From: Candidatus Altimarinota bacterium
GTDB taxonomy: Bacteria; Patescibacteriota; Gracilibacteria; UBA4473
NCBI GenBank assembly: GCA_021734785.1
Contig: JAIPIF010000007.1
Location: forward strand, 1-46,971
DNA length: 46,971 nt
Direction of reading: 5' to 3'
Shown in pieces: positions 40,013 to 46,971 of this stretch. The notes beneath the pieces are model-generated. The model ran no database searches and was not told the origin of the DNA. It saw nothing but the letters and a program-made list of their open reading frames with translations. The translations under genes were made by a program, and so were the position numbers. Within the stretch, counting starts at the first letter, position 1, and every line of letters begins with the position of its first letter.

Positions 40013-41287
40013 CTATTTTTCCACTCGCCGGATGTCTGCACCCAGGGCCCGTAAATTTTCTTCAAATCGCTCATAGCCCCGCTCGATGTAATTGATGTGA
40101 GAGACACGCGTAGTCCCTTCGCCGACCAATCCCGCGATCACCATCGCCGCCCCCGCTCGCAGGTCCCAACTCTGGACTTCTGCTCCATGAAGCGGCGTCG
40201 GGCCGTAGATTTTGGCTTGGTGGGGATTGAGAATTTTGACTTTTGCCCCCATTCGCTCGAGCTCAACCAGGTAGGTAAACCGGTTTTCAAAGAGGGTCTC
40301 AAAAATCATCGATTTCCCTGCACATTGCGTGAGGAGGACACCGACCAACGATTGCAAATCCGTCGGAAATCCGGGGTAAATTGCCGTTTGAATTTTTGGG
40401 ATAGCCTGAAATTTTTGTTCGCCAGAGACACGAAGTGCGTTCTGCTGGATTTGGAAATTCACTCCAATGCGTTTGAGCGCGCCGTAAAAGCTGAGAAGCT
40501 CCGTGTGATCCACATTTTTGAGAAGCAAGTCGCCCCGCGTCAGCGCCGCTGCCACCGCGTAGGTGCCGACCAAAATGCCGTCGGGAGGCAGGGTAAACTC
40601 ACCGCCAGTTAAATTCTTTGTCCCGCGGATCGATAAATGGTGTGTCCCGATGCCAGAGACCTGCGCCCCCATCTGCTGGAGCATCCGGCAGGTGGCTTGG
40701 ACATGCGGCTCTGCTGCGGTAAAAAAGAGGTCAACTTCGTCTTCGATCCCCGCTGCAAAGAGCGCCAGATTTTCAGTGGCCGTCACCGAAGCCTCCGAAA
40801 AAAGTACCCAGTTGTGGGCAAATTTTTCTCGGTCAAATGAAACGGAAATTGAGTCATCGACTTCGGAGATGGTCGCGCCTAAATTTTGAAAGGCATCAAG
40901 ATGCGTGGCATTGGACCGCGCGCCAATCACACAGCCTCCCGGCTGACGGATCTGCACAGAACCAAATCGGGCGAGAAGCGGGCCAAGAGTGAGAATGGAA
41001 GCCCGCATTTTTTTGGCGAGCTCGGAGGAAACGAGTTTGCTGAGATCTAAATCTTTGGCGGTAATTTCTACCGTTTTGGAAGCAAAATCATGCGCCACCT
41101 CTGCCCCCATTTCATCGAAAAGATCGAGCAGTGTCACGACATCGGAAATCTCGGGGACATTGTGAAAAATACATTTTTCCCGTGTCAAAAGCGAGGCGCA
41201 CAGCATCGGCAGCGCCGCATTTTTGGCCCCGGGAATCTCCACTTCTCCGCGAAGCGGATTGCCTCCTTCGATTTGAAAATATGCCAT
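40013..41287 (-). CDS. murA: UDP-N-acetylglucosamine 1-carboxyvinyltransferase (MurA)
   Basis: The start is put at 41287 (MAYFQIEGGNPLRGEVEIPG), because GGAGAGAG just upstream makes a good ribosome site; an ATG at 41302 is the alternative. The 424-residue enzyme adds enolpyruvate to UDP-GlcNAc, the first committed step of peptidoglycan synthesis. Lys22-Asn23 (GAKNAALP) binds substrate. Cys119 in PGGCVIGAR is the catalytic loop cysteine, so the fosfomycin target residue is retained. It follows the dGTPase-like gene closely on the same strand. Confidence 0.96.
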   Translation of the reverse strand: MAYFQIEGGNPLRGEVEIPGAKNAALPMLCASLLTREKCIFHNVPEISDVVTLLDLFDEMGAEVAHDFASKTVEITAKDLDLSKLVSSELAKKMRASILTLGPLLARFGSVQIRQPGGCVIGARSNATHLDAFQNLGATISEVDDSISVSFDREKFAHNWVLFSEASVTATENLALFAAGIEDEVDLFFTAAEPHVQATCRMLQQMGAQVSGIGTHHLSIRGTKNLTGGEFTLPPDGILVGTYAVAAALTRGDLLLKNVDHTELLSFYGALKRIGVNFQIQQNALRVSGEQKFQAIPKIQTAIYPGFPTDLQSLVGVLLTQCAGKSMIFETLFENRFTYLVELERMGAKVKILNPHQAKIYGPTPLHGAEVQSWDLRAGAAMVIAGLVGEGTTRVSHINYIERGYERFEENLRALGADIRRVEK

Positions 41288-41326
41288 TTTTTCTCTCTCC
41301 ATAAAAAGCGATTTTTATCCGTTTTG

Positions 41327-42448
41327 TCAATTTTTTTTGAGAAATTGCTCCGCAAATCGATCGGTCATCCCCGCGATATAATCACACACACGTACCTCCA
41401 GTGGTTCTGTCGACACCTGTAAATATTCCGGTAATTTTTGAGGCTGTGCGTGCAGGAGATCAAAAAGATCCGATACAATCTTTTGTCCCTGATCGTTTGC
41501 TGATTGTACCGTGGGGGAAAAATAAAATTCACGGGTAAGAAATTCTTTGAGTTCTCGAAATGCTCCAAAATCCTCCGAATGAAAGGCGACTATTTTTTGC
41601 TCGCACTGCTGGACATCTTCTTGCGTAGAAATTTCAAATTGTTTCAAATAATCCCGCGTCGCCGTGACCAGTGTGCCAAAAAGATGCCGGATCACCCCTC
41701 GGATGAGGGCGGAACGAGAAGAGTCTTGGAGCGTGGCAAAGACTTTTTGTGACAAAGACACCTGCCGCAGATCCTCTCGGGAAAAGAATCCCCCCCGGAG
41801 ACCATCCTCCAGATCCGCAGAAAGATACGCGATTTCGTCAGCCACATCCACCAGCTGTGCTTCGAGGTGGGGAAAAAACAGGGACTCCCCCGTCTGAGGG
41901 TGATCAAAAAAGGTATGGTGTTTTTTGAGCCCCTCCAGGACTTCGTGGGTTAGGTTTAAGCCGGGAAACTCCTGGTATCGGTTTTCAAAGAGCGTCACCA
42001 CTCGTAGAGACTGCGCATTGTGTTCAAATCGGCGACCAAAAGTCTTCATTTTTTCATTCAACCTTTGCTCGCCCGCATGTCCAAACGGCGGATGTCCCAG
42101 GTCATGGGCCAGCGCGATGGCCTCGGCCAGATCTTCGTTTAAATAGAGTTCGCGTGCCAGATCTCGGGCGAGTTGGGCAACTTCGAGGGTGTGCGTCAGG
42201 CGGGTACGAAAATGATCACCGTGTGAGGGCGAAACAACCTGCATTTTTCCCGCCAATCGGCGAAATGCCGTCGCATGCAGGATGCGATCTCGATCCCGCT
42301 GAAACGGTCCCCGGCGCGGATCGACCGTTTCGACAAACGCTCGACCCTGCGAGGTCGCATTTTTCTGCGCGTACGAAGCAAGACCCTGATCAAGCTGGGA
42401 TTGGATTTCGGTGCCGTCAAGCGGCTGGTCGGACGAAGGTTGTGGCAT
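41327..42448 (-). CDS. dGTPase-like HD-domain triphosphohydrolase
   Basis: The start at 42448 (MPQPSSDQPLDGTEIQSQL) gives 373 residues; a longer open frame upstream is antisense to two plus-strand genes. RDRDRILHATAFRRLAGKMQV and the metal-binding His86 (RLTHTLEVAQ) with H115-D116 (ALAHDLGHPPFGHAGE) define the dNTP triphosphohydrolase family. A third ligand lies in DVADEIAYLSADLEDGL. The family converts dNTPs to nucleosides and triphosphate and helps balance the pools. The exact nucleotide preference is unknown. Confidence 0.93.
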   Translation of the reverse strand: MPQPSSDQPLDGTEIQSQLDQGLASYAQKNATSQGRAFVETVDPRRGPFQRDRDRILHATAFRRLAGKMQVVSPSHGDHFRTRLTHTLEVAQLARDLARELYLNEDLAEAIALAHDLGHPPFGHAGEQRLNEKMKTFGRRFEHNAQSLRVVTLFENRYQEFPGLNLTHEVLEGLKKHHTFFDHPQTGESLFFPHLEAQLVDVADEIAYLSADLEDGLRGGFFSREDLRQVSLSQKVFATLQDSSRSALIRGVIRHLFGTLVTATRDYLKQFEISTQEDVQQCEQKIVAFHSEDFGAFRELKEFLTREFYFSPTVQSANDQGQKIVSDLFDLLHAQPQKLPEYLQVSTEPLEVRVCDYIAGMTDRFAEQFLKKN

Positions 42449-42490
42449 GGGCAGAAAGATGGTAGGATTTTTCTGAAATTTTTCCAGGCA

Positions 42491-42652
42491 ATGTCTGCAA
42501 AAAAAAAGACACCATCGGCCAATTTTGGCGTAGAAATTCCGCGGAGCCAAAAATCCCGCACCCCGTTGCAACGGATCCGTCATGATTCTGAACAGCTGTG
42601 GGGCAAGGCCAGCGTCGAGCTGTCGCTCAACTTTACCGAATCCCTCCGTTGA
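42491..42652 (+). CDS. Small basic protein, 53 aa
   Basis: ATG 42491 starts MSAKKKTPSANFGVEIPRSQ and ends in SLNFTESLR at TGA 42650-42652, which overlaps the next ATG by one base (TGATG). The overlap and the conserved direction with lgt and rsmA support a real gene. It is basic at the N-terminus and soluble. No family is recognised. Confidence 0.55.
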   Translation: MSAKKKTPSANFGVEIPRSQKSRTPLQRIRHDSEQLWGKASVELSLNFTESLR

Positions 42653-43272
42653 TGTGGCCCAACCCCACCAATCCTCGTCCCGCAAATCTTCCCGAACCCA
42701 CGTGGTGGGAGGTGCTTTTGCCTGACTGGATGGTGAGTGGGATTCAGACAATTCTTGCCTGGGGAGAAGCCCATCTCCTCTGGATCATGGCCATTCTGCT
42801 CATTGTTTTGGTGCTGAAGTTTTGGCTGGATCGCAAGAGACGACGCCAAAAAGAAATCGAACGGTTGTGGCTTTTTGTGCTCTTTTTTCTGTCCAAACGA
42901 TTGATGATGATCCCTCTGGTAGTGACTCTGGGAGACCGACAGGGCGAGTTCAAAAAATCTGAGCGACGGACCCTGCTTACCCTCCGGCAGAAATGCCGAA
43001 CACTTCCCCTGCGCCAGAGTCCGGAAAAACGAATGGTGGAAGAACTCAAAATTTCCCAGCTGCTTTTTGCCTATTTTTCTACCCTCGAAAAGACCGGAAA
43101 AATCACAAAAGGCTCCAAATTTGAGCGGGTGATCCAGGATCTGGAATTTATCGATCAAAAACTCGTCTCACTCCAAAAAATGTACAACATCCACGTCCAA
43201 GACTGGAATCACAATCTAAATGGCGTGTTGAAACTGTTTGGCTTTCGTCCCTTTGAACCCTTCCGAGCATGA
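42652..43272 (+). CDS. LemA-like membrane protein
   Basis: With the start at 42652, set by the TGATG overlap, the protein has 206 residues. A membrane helix covers about residues 44-57 (LLWIMAILLIVLVLKFWL). A long helical region follows, and the C-terminus reads LQKMYNIHVQDWNHNLNGVL then FGFRPFEPF. This last part matches the LemA pattern YN..V..YN...........FGF...F. LemA proteins form helical bundles beside the membrane; their function is poorly known. The match is to the C-terminal motif only. The stop overlaps the lgt start by 4 bases. Confidence 0.6.
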   Translation: MWPNPTNPRPANLPEPTWWEVLLPDWMVSGIQTILAWGEAHLLWIMAILLIVLVLKFWLDRKRRRQKEIERLWLFVLFFLSKRLMMIPLVVTLGDRQGEFKKSERRTLLTLRQKCRTLPLRQSPEKRMVEELKISQLLFAYFSTLEKTGKITKGSKFERVIQDLEFIDQKLVSLQKMYNIHVQDWNHNLNGVLKLFGFRPFEPFRA

Positions 43273-44048
43273 TCTGGCACGATTATTCGGTCGCATTCTC
43301 AATCCTCGGGCAAGAAGTCCACTGGTACGGGCTCGTGTACATCGGCGGATTTTTACTCTCGCTGTGGCTGGGATGGAAAATTGGCAAAAAACTCAATCTC
43401 CGCATGAACAGTAAAGAATGGGAAAATATTGTGTTTGCGCTCTTTTTTGCGGGAATCCTCGGCGGGCGGCTCGGGGAATTTATATTTTATGCCCCACACG
43501 TGTTTTGGACGGATCCGTTGGAAATTTTTAAAGTCTGGAAAGGCGGCATGAGCATTCACGGAGGACTCATTGGAGCGTTTGGCTACGGCTGGTGGTGGAC
43601 GCAGAAACATCGGGTTGATCTGCTCAAACTCTCTGACGCCCTGATGCTCCCGCTCGCGATCACGCTCGTGTTTGGACGGGTGGCCAATTTTTTGAACGGC
43701 GAGCTGTACGGACTCCCCGTCGAGGGGCAAAACTGGGGCGTGATCTTTCCCCACGTGGACGGCTGGCTGCGACATCCGACACAGTTGTACGAAGCCGGAT
43801 ACGGCGCAATTTTGGTGGGAATTCTCGTGCTCCTCTGGCAAAAAAACTTCTTTCGATTTCGAGGACTCCCCACCGTTGCATTTCTCGCCGGGTACGGTGT
43901 GTTTCGTTTCATTGTGGAAATTTTCAAAGTCCCCGATGGCATGATCGGCCCGCTCACCACCGGGCAGGCCCTCTGTATTTTGATGGTGATCGCCGCTGCG
44001 TGGCTGGCTGGGAAACAAAATTTTTGGGAATCGCATGGGAGACGTTGA
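43269..44048 (+). CDS. lgt: Prolipoprotein diacylglyceryl transferase
   Basis: The 259-residue membrane enzyme attaches diacylglycerol to the lipobox cysteine of prolipoproteins. It has about seven helices and the Lgt signature GRVANFLNGELYG at 136-148, with essential Arg137. The GGMSIHGG motif contains His97, and HPTQLYEA occurs near residue 172. It would process the nuclease lipoprotein encoded at 15543-16091. It overlaps the genes on both sides (4 and 14 bases), so it belongs to one tightly coupled operon. It ends in TGA. Confidence 0.97.
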   Translation: MIWHDYSVAFSILGQEVHWYGLVYIGGFLLSLWLGWKIGKKLNLRMNSKEWENIVFALFFAGILGGRLGEFIFYAPHVFWTDPLEIFKVWKGGMSIHGGLIGAFGYGWWWTQKHRVDLLKLSDALMLPLAITLVFGRVANFLNGELYGLPVEGQNWGVIFPHVDGWLRHPTQLYEAGYGAILVGILVLLWQKNFFRFRGLPTVAFLAGYGVFRFIVEIFKVPDGMIGPLTTGQALCILMVIAAAWLAGKQNFWESHGRR

Positions 44049-44316
44049 GACGTTTGTCGAGGACGTGAAACAAACACTGTCGATCGAAAAGACGGTGCAT
44101 CTACGGGTGAAGGTGACCCCTGGCGCTCCAGAGATGAAGCTGTCCGAAGTCTTGAAGGGAGAAGAACCCATTTTGAAAATGAAAGTCACGGCCCCCGCAG
44201 AAAAAGGACGGGCCAATCAAGCGGTGGAAAACTTTCTGGGAGACATTTTTCACTGCCGGGCAAAAATCGTCTCGGGACACACGACGGGATTGAAACTGAT
44301 CCAGCTCCAAACATGA
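44035..44316 (+). CDS. DUF167 (YggU) family protein
   Basis: The 93-residue protein matches DUF167/UPF0235. VHLRVKVTPGAPEMKL opens the first strand, KVTAPAEKGRANQAVENFLG is the conserved core and IVSGHTTGLKLIQL closes it. The function is unknown. It overlaps lgt by 14 bases and rsmA by 4 bases. Confidence 0.88.
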   Translation: MGDVETFVEDVKQTLSIEKTVHLRVKVTPGAPEMKLSEVLKGEEPILKMKVTAPAEKGRANQAVENFLGDIFHCRAKIVSGHTTGLKLIQLQT

Positions 44317-45140
44317 GCAAACCCCGTTTCGCCAAAAAATCACTGGGCCAAAACTTTCTCACCTCCACAGAGGTGCGGGAGCAAATCCTGAATGCCGCGG
44401 GAGAGCTGCAGGGAAAAAATATTCTCGAAATCGGACCGGGGCTGGGATTTCTCACGACGAAACTCTTGAAATCAGGAGCGACTCTGACCGCCGTGGAAGT
44501 GGACGAGCGCGCGGTGGAAATTTTAGCGAAAGATTTTGGGCAGAAAAAAAACTTCACGCTCCTGCACCAGTCAATTTTGCACACGGATCTGGATGAAATC
44601 TTTGAGCACAAAAAATATTCAGTGATCGCAAACATCCCCTACCACCTCACGGCCCCGATTGTGAAAAAACTCTTTGCCGAAACAAAAAATCGGCCGGAGA
44701 AATGCATCCTGATGGTGCAAAAAGAAGTCGCGGAAAAAGTGTGCCGAACCAGACCCGGTGGCGGAAAAGTGACCAAACCCCGGACGATCCTCCAAATCGC
44801 GGTGGAAGTGTTTGCCACCGCCGAAAATCTTTTTGCAGTGCCCAGAACCTGCTTCGAGCCCGCCCCGAAGGTGGATTCGGCGGTGATCCGGCTGACGACG
44901 AGGAAGGCGCCGCTGGTGAAACCGGAGCTGGAAAGAGATTTTTTTACCGTCGTGCAGGCGGGATTTGCCGAACGACGAAAAATGCTCAAAAACTCTCTCG
45001 AACGCTTTTTTGGGCTTCCGGCGGAAAAACTCCTGGGAAATATCGATGGAAATCGGAGAGCCGAAACGCTGGAAATCGAAGAGTGGATCGAGATCGCGAA
45101 GAAGTTTCAAAAAATTAGTTCTGACCAAAAAGCTCGTTGA
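44313..45140 (+). CDS. rsmA: 16S rRNA dimethyladenosine transferase RsmA (KsgA)
   Basis: The 275-residue enzyme dimethylates A1518 and A1519 of 16S rRNA. The start KKSLGQNFLTS is typical. LEIGPGLGFLT (38-48) binds S-adenosylmethionine, VEVDERAVEIL is motif II, and NIPYHLT (107-113) is the catalytic N-I-P-Y motif. FEPAPKVDSAVIRL lies in the C-terminal half. All motifs are present. It ends the lemA-like/lgt operon and is followed by a terminator at 45286-45308. Confidence 0.96.
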   Translation: MSKPRFAKKSLGQNFLTSTEVREQILNAAGELQGKNILEIGPGLGFLTTKLLKSGATLTAVEVDERAVEILAKDFGQKKNFTLLHQSILHTDLDEIFEHKKYSVIANIPYHLTAPIVKKLFAETKNRPEKCILMVQKEVAEKVCRTRPGGGKVTKPRTILQIAVEVFATAENLFAVPRTCFEPAPKVDSAVIRLTTRKAPLVKPELERDFFTVVQAGFAERRKMLKNSLERFFGLPAEKLLGNIDGNRRAETLEIEEWIEIAKKFQKISSDQKAR

Positions 45141-45222
45141 TTTTGTCAAAGAATTTTTCCCTGCCCCTGCGCAGGAACCGTTTCACCGTGAAAAAAAACG
45201 CGTCGCGAAACCACGTGTCTGA

Positions 45223-45240
45223 GTCCCGCCCCCTCGGGAC
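45223..45240. repeat. Hairpin after rsmA
   Basis: GTCCCG-CCCCCT-CGGGAC forms a six-pair stem, with CCAC and GTGG further out giving a longer imperfect stem. A T run follows 20 bases later, so it is not a standard terminator by itself. Confidence 0.45.
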
Positions 45241-45285
45241 GAGTTGTGGTGGAGCCGTGTTTTTTTCTCTGTCGGTGTTCGGTGA

Positions 45286-45308
45286 CGAGCATCAGGGCTC
45301 GATTTTTT
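45286..45308 (+). terminator. Terminator of the lemA-like/lgt/rsmA operon
   Basis: CGAGC-ATCAGG-GCTCG is followed by A and six T. The stem is short, but the position is right for the end of this operon. Confidence 0.6.
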
Positions 45309-45309
45309 G

Positions 45310-45336
45310 GTTCTTTTTTGTCGACCAAAAAAGAAC
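45310..45336. repeat. Perfect 11-bp inverted repeat
   Basis: GTTCTTTTTTG and CAAAAAAGAAC flank TCGAC. The T-rich and A-rich arms allow the element to act as a terminator from either side, and it sits between two converging genes. Confidence 0.5.
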
Positions 45337-45347
45337 ACTCCCCTCCC

Positions 45348-46532
45348 TCAATTCACCGCGTCGAGATAACATTTCTCGCAGAAAACCTGCTCCGGACGAT
45401 CCGGAGCGAAGGTCGTCTGAAAAGGCGTCGAACAGTTGTCACAGGTGCGGTCAAAAAGCTGGCGTGGATTTCGCAGCGCCATGCGCTGAAAATGACGGCA
45501 ATCGGAACAGCGCTGCGGCGGCGGAAGGTTTGCCGTACGGAGAAACCCCAGTTCCTGTTTTTGGATTTTAAAATTCTTACCACAGTCCTCGCACGCCAGC
45601 ACCTGATCGAGGATCGAGTCGTCCACTGCAGAAATGGTGTCTGGGGGGCTTCCCCCTTTTTCAAGGGGGGACTGAGGGGGGTTTTCCCGCCAGGTCCAGC
45701 CCCGTTCCAAAACTTCTTCCCGTGAAAGCGGAAAGTACTCCTGTGCCAGGGTCTCGTTGTACGCAAACGGAGAATCTGAAATCGGAAAAAACTCGCCCCA
45801 CTCGCCGGTTTCTTTCATGTGTTGAACAATTTTTGTGCGCAATTTTTCGTACTCCTCCACCGTGTATGATTTGTTGAAAATGCAATTTTTTTTGTGTCGC
45901 AGTCCGCAGCAACCAAAAAGATTTGTACAATTCTGGGTACAGAGTTTGCTGTAAAAAATATCCGAACAGCTCATCCACACCTGATCGCTAAAACACACAT
46001 TTTCGCATCCCTGCCCGATCTCGTGACACTCGTGACACCAATTACATCCGGCTCCTGTACCAAACACTGTGATGTCCCGACACTCGCGCAAATTGGAACA
46101 GTGGAAAACGTACGCACAGTCCTGGGAGTTGCGCGTCGCGAAGCACTCCCGACACCGCTGCACGTGGGAGAGATAATCGCCGGTGGAATCCTCGCTCTGC
46201 ACGCTGTGCTGAAATTTGTGGGGGAACTGTTTGCAAAATTCCGCGAAGTGTCCGCGCAGTGTCTTGAGTGTGGAAAATTTTTCCAGCTGCCAATCCGGCA
46301 CTTTTTGGGTGTATTCCTCTTTCGTGCACTTTTGATTGAGAAAATAATACCGTTTATTGCGCAGATTAACGCAGCCAAAGCAGTGAGAGCAGCCGATGCA
46401 GTTTTTGAGAAACCAGCTGTCAGAACAGTTTTTGCAGTCCTGGAGAAATCGCGATTCGTAACAGTTGGTGCATTCTGTACATTCGAAACAGAGCTCGCAT
46501 TTTTCGATGCGCAGACAGGGCCTATAAATCTC
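45348..46532 (-). pseudogene. Cysteine-rich zinc-ribbon protein of CPR type, N-terminus lost
   Basis: The minus-strand frame reads as one protein from about 46532 to the stop at 45348, roughly 394 residues. It is very rich in CxxC-type pairs, with blocks such as CELCFECTECTNCYESRF, CIGCSHCFGCVNLRNK and CNWCHECHEIGQGCENVC. The C-terminal domain (CEDCGKNF...CSDCRHFQRMALRNPRQLF...CDNC) is a zinc-ribbon pair. In relatives that I recall from CPR genomes, a similar ribbon also opens the protein; here that N-terminal part is missing. There is no ATG near the visible start, and homology-like sequence ends near 46.53 kb. A Pro-rich in-frame repeat (SPLEKGG) interrupts it at 45652-45685. The function is unknown. 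The gene is truncated or joined to foreign sequence. Confidence 0.65.
45652..45685. repeat. Palindromic repeat inside the Cys-rich gene (PLEKGG element)
   Basis: CCCCCTTTTTCAAGGGG starts the element and GGGGGGTTTT ends it. It matches the repeat inside pdxT at 17243-17278 with small differences and is translated in the same frame, here as NPPQSPLEKGGSPP. Confidence 0.8.
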
Positions 46533-46971
46533 TAGTTGATCCGAACATTGAAAAGCGTGCCCCGGTTCCAGATGATGCGCTAGTGAAGCGACACATCGGT
46601 GCGAGAGAAAACATCATAAAATACTTGGAGGATTTTGAGAACTTCAACGTTTTTGCGGCAGACGAGGCAGGGAGGATTTATAGAAATTCTTTCGCGAGAA
46701 ACTTTGATTATGATAGAACAGGACTGAAGTCGGGAAGGATTACAGCAGCGTCGAGAAAAGACCTGATTGACAAATTAAAAGAAATCCGATACACTCGGGC
46801 TGATGCTGAACGACAAGCTGCGATCGCGAGACGTCGATACTGGGAAGAATACCCGGACCGATACAAAAAAGTCTTCGGCGACAAAGCACCCCCCGCTGTC
46901 AGAGAAGAACCTAGCGAAGGACTGGACATTTACGCCGATGGACAACAGCAAGTGGCAAAAGGTTCTGAGGT
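46532..46971 (+). CDS. Unknown protein fragment, open at both ends
   Basis: A plus-strand frame stays open for 146 codons to the window edge. It starts LVDPNIEKRAPVPDDALVKR, and the middle reads VFAADEAGRIYRNSFARNFD. A helical Arg/Ala-rich part (EIRYTRADAERQAAIARRRY) comes later. There is no ATG; a GTG at 46583 is the only early alternative start. Frequent AGA arginine codons differ from the CGN preference of the host genes. The frame appears exactly where the Cys-rich gene on the other strand breaks off. I recognise no family. Confidence 0.45.

Noticed and set aside
42449-42751. N-terminal extension of the dGTPase-like gene
   Set aside because: The extension is antisense to the 53-aa and LemA-like genes, which are supported by a TGATG overlap, and known family members start near the chosen ATG.
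1-46971. Gracilibacteria-type genetic code with TGA as glycine
   Set aside because: Many complete genes of normal family length end in TGA (lgt, the serine recombinase, tight TGATG and ATGA overlaps), and no TGA lies inside conserved proteins.

Overview
The window looks like a chromosomal segment of a streamlined bacterium, most likely Patescibacteria/CPR and perhaps Peregrinibacteria-like. The signs are a T4SS-pilin-type small membrane protein at the left edge, several SLH-domain surface proteins, a cysteine-rich zinc-ribbon protein of a type common in CPR genomes, and dense 4-bp gene overlaps. Most promoters have the form TTGACA, 16-17 bp, TACAAT/TACACT, and sit very close to start codons. 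TGA and TAG both act as stops (lgt ends in TGA, dnaB in TAG), so the Gly-TGA code of Gracilibacteria is excluded. The lineage call is inference; no rRNA lies in the window.

Layout. 1-3.2 kb: partial pilin-like gene, dnaB, and an SLH protein on the minus strand. 3.2-3.9 kb: a gene-free patch of palindromes and duplicated mosaic repeats. About 3.87-11.75 kb: an AT-rich mobile island, all genes on the plus strand, inserted at the 3' end of a tRNA-Arg(TCG) gene. It encodes a 410-aa unknown protein, a 50-aa protein, a SpoVG-like protein, a gene II/X-like replication protein, two membrane proteins, an Eco47II-type restriction enzyme, an HTH-fused cytosine-C5 methyltransferase, a small PD-(D/E)XK-like protein and a large serine recombinase. 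The recombinase frame runs into the tRNA; its probable native C-terminal tail lies at the opposite end of the island.

12-29.2 kb: host genes for envelope, metabolism and RNA. These are an M23 peptidase-SLH fusion, a secreted nuclease, a cysteine synthase-like enzyme, PdxS/PdxT, rsmH-ftsL, a TsaC-like protein, tRNA-Gly(TCC), a small membrane-protein gene cut by an in-frame amber codon, an ATP-grasp enzyme, tgt with a YhhQ-type transporter (queuosine salvage), rnc-nusB-rpmF-rpmE, an LPRTG-bearing surface protein and a secreted protein of unknown function.

29.3-46.5 kb: purA-dnaA, mfd and dnaN on the opposite strand, a CorC-type membrane protein, rpmA, murA, a dGTPase-like HD protein, then a tightly coupled plus-strand operon (53-aa protein, LemA-like protein, lgt, DUF167 protein, rsmA), and a cysteine-rich protein gene. 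That last gene loses its N-terminal part near 46.53 kb, exactly where an unrelated plus-strand reading frame starts without a start codon. This suggests a rearrangement or a chimeric join.

The most interesting items are the island whose integration swaps the C-terminus of its own recombinase, the HTH-methyltransferase with a candidate operator, the amber-split gene with intact signals, and a palindromic repeat translated in frame as a PLEKGG-type peptide inside two unrelated proteins.
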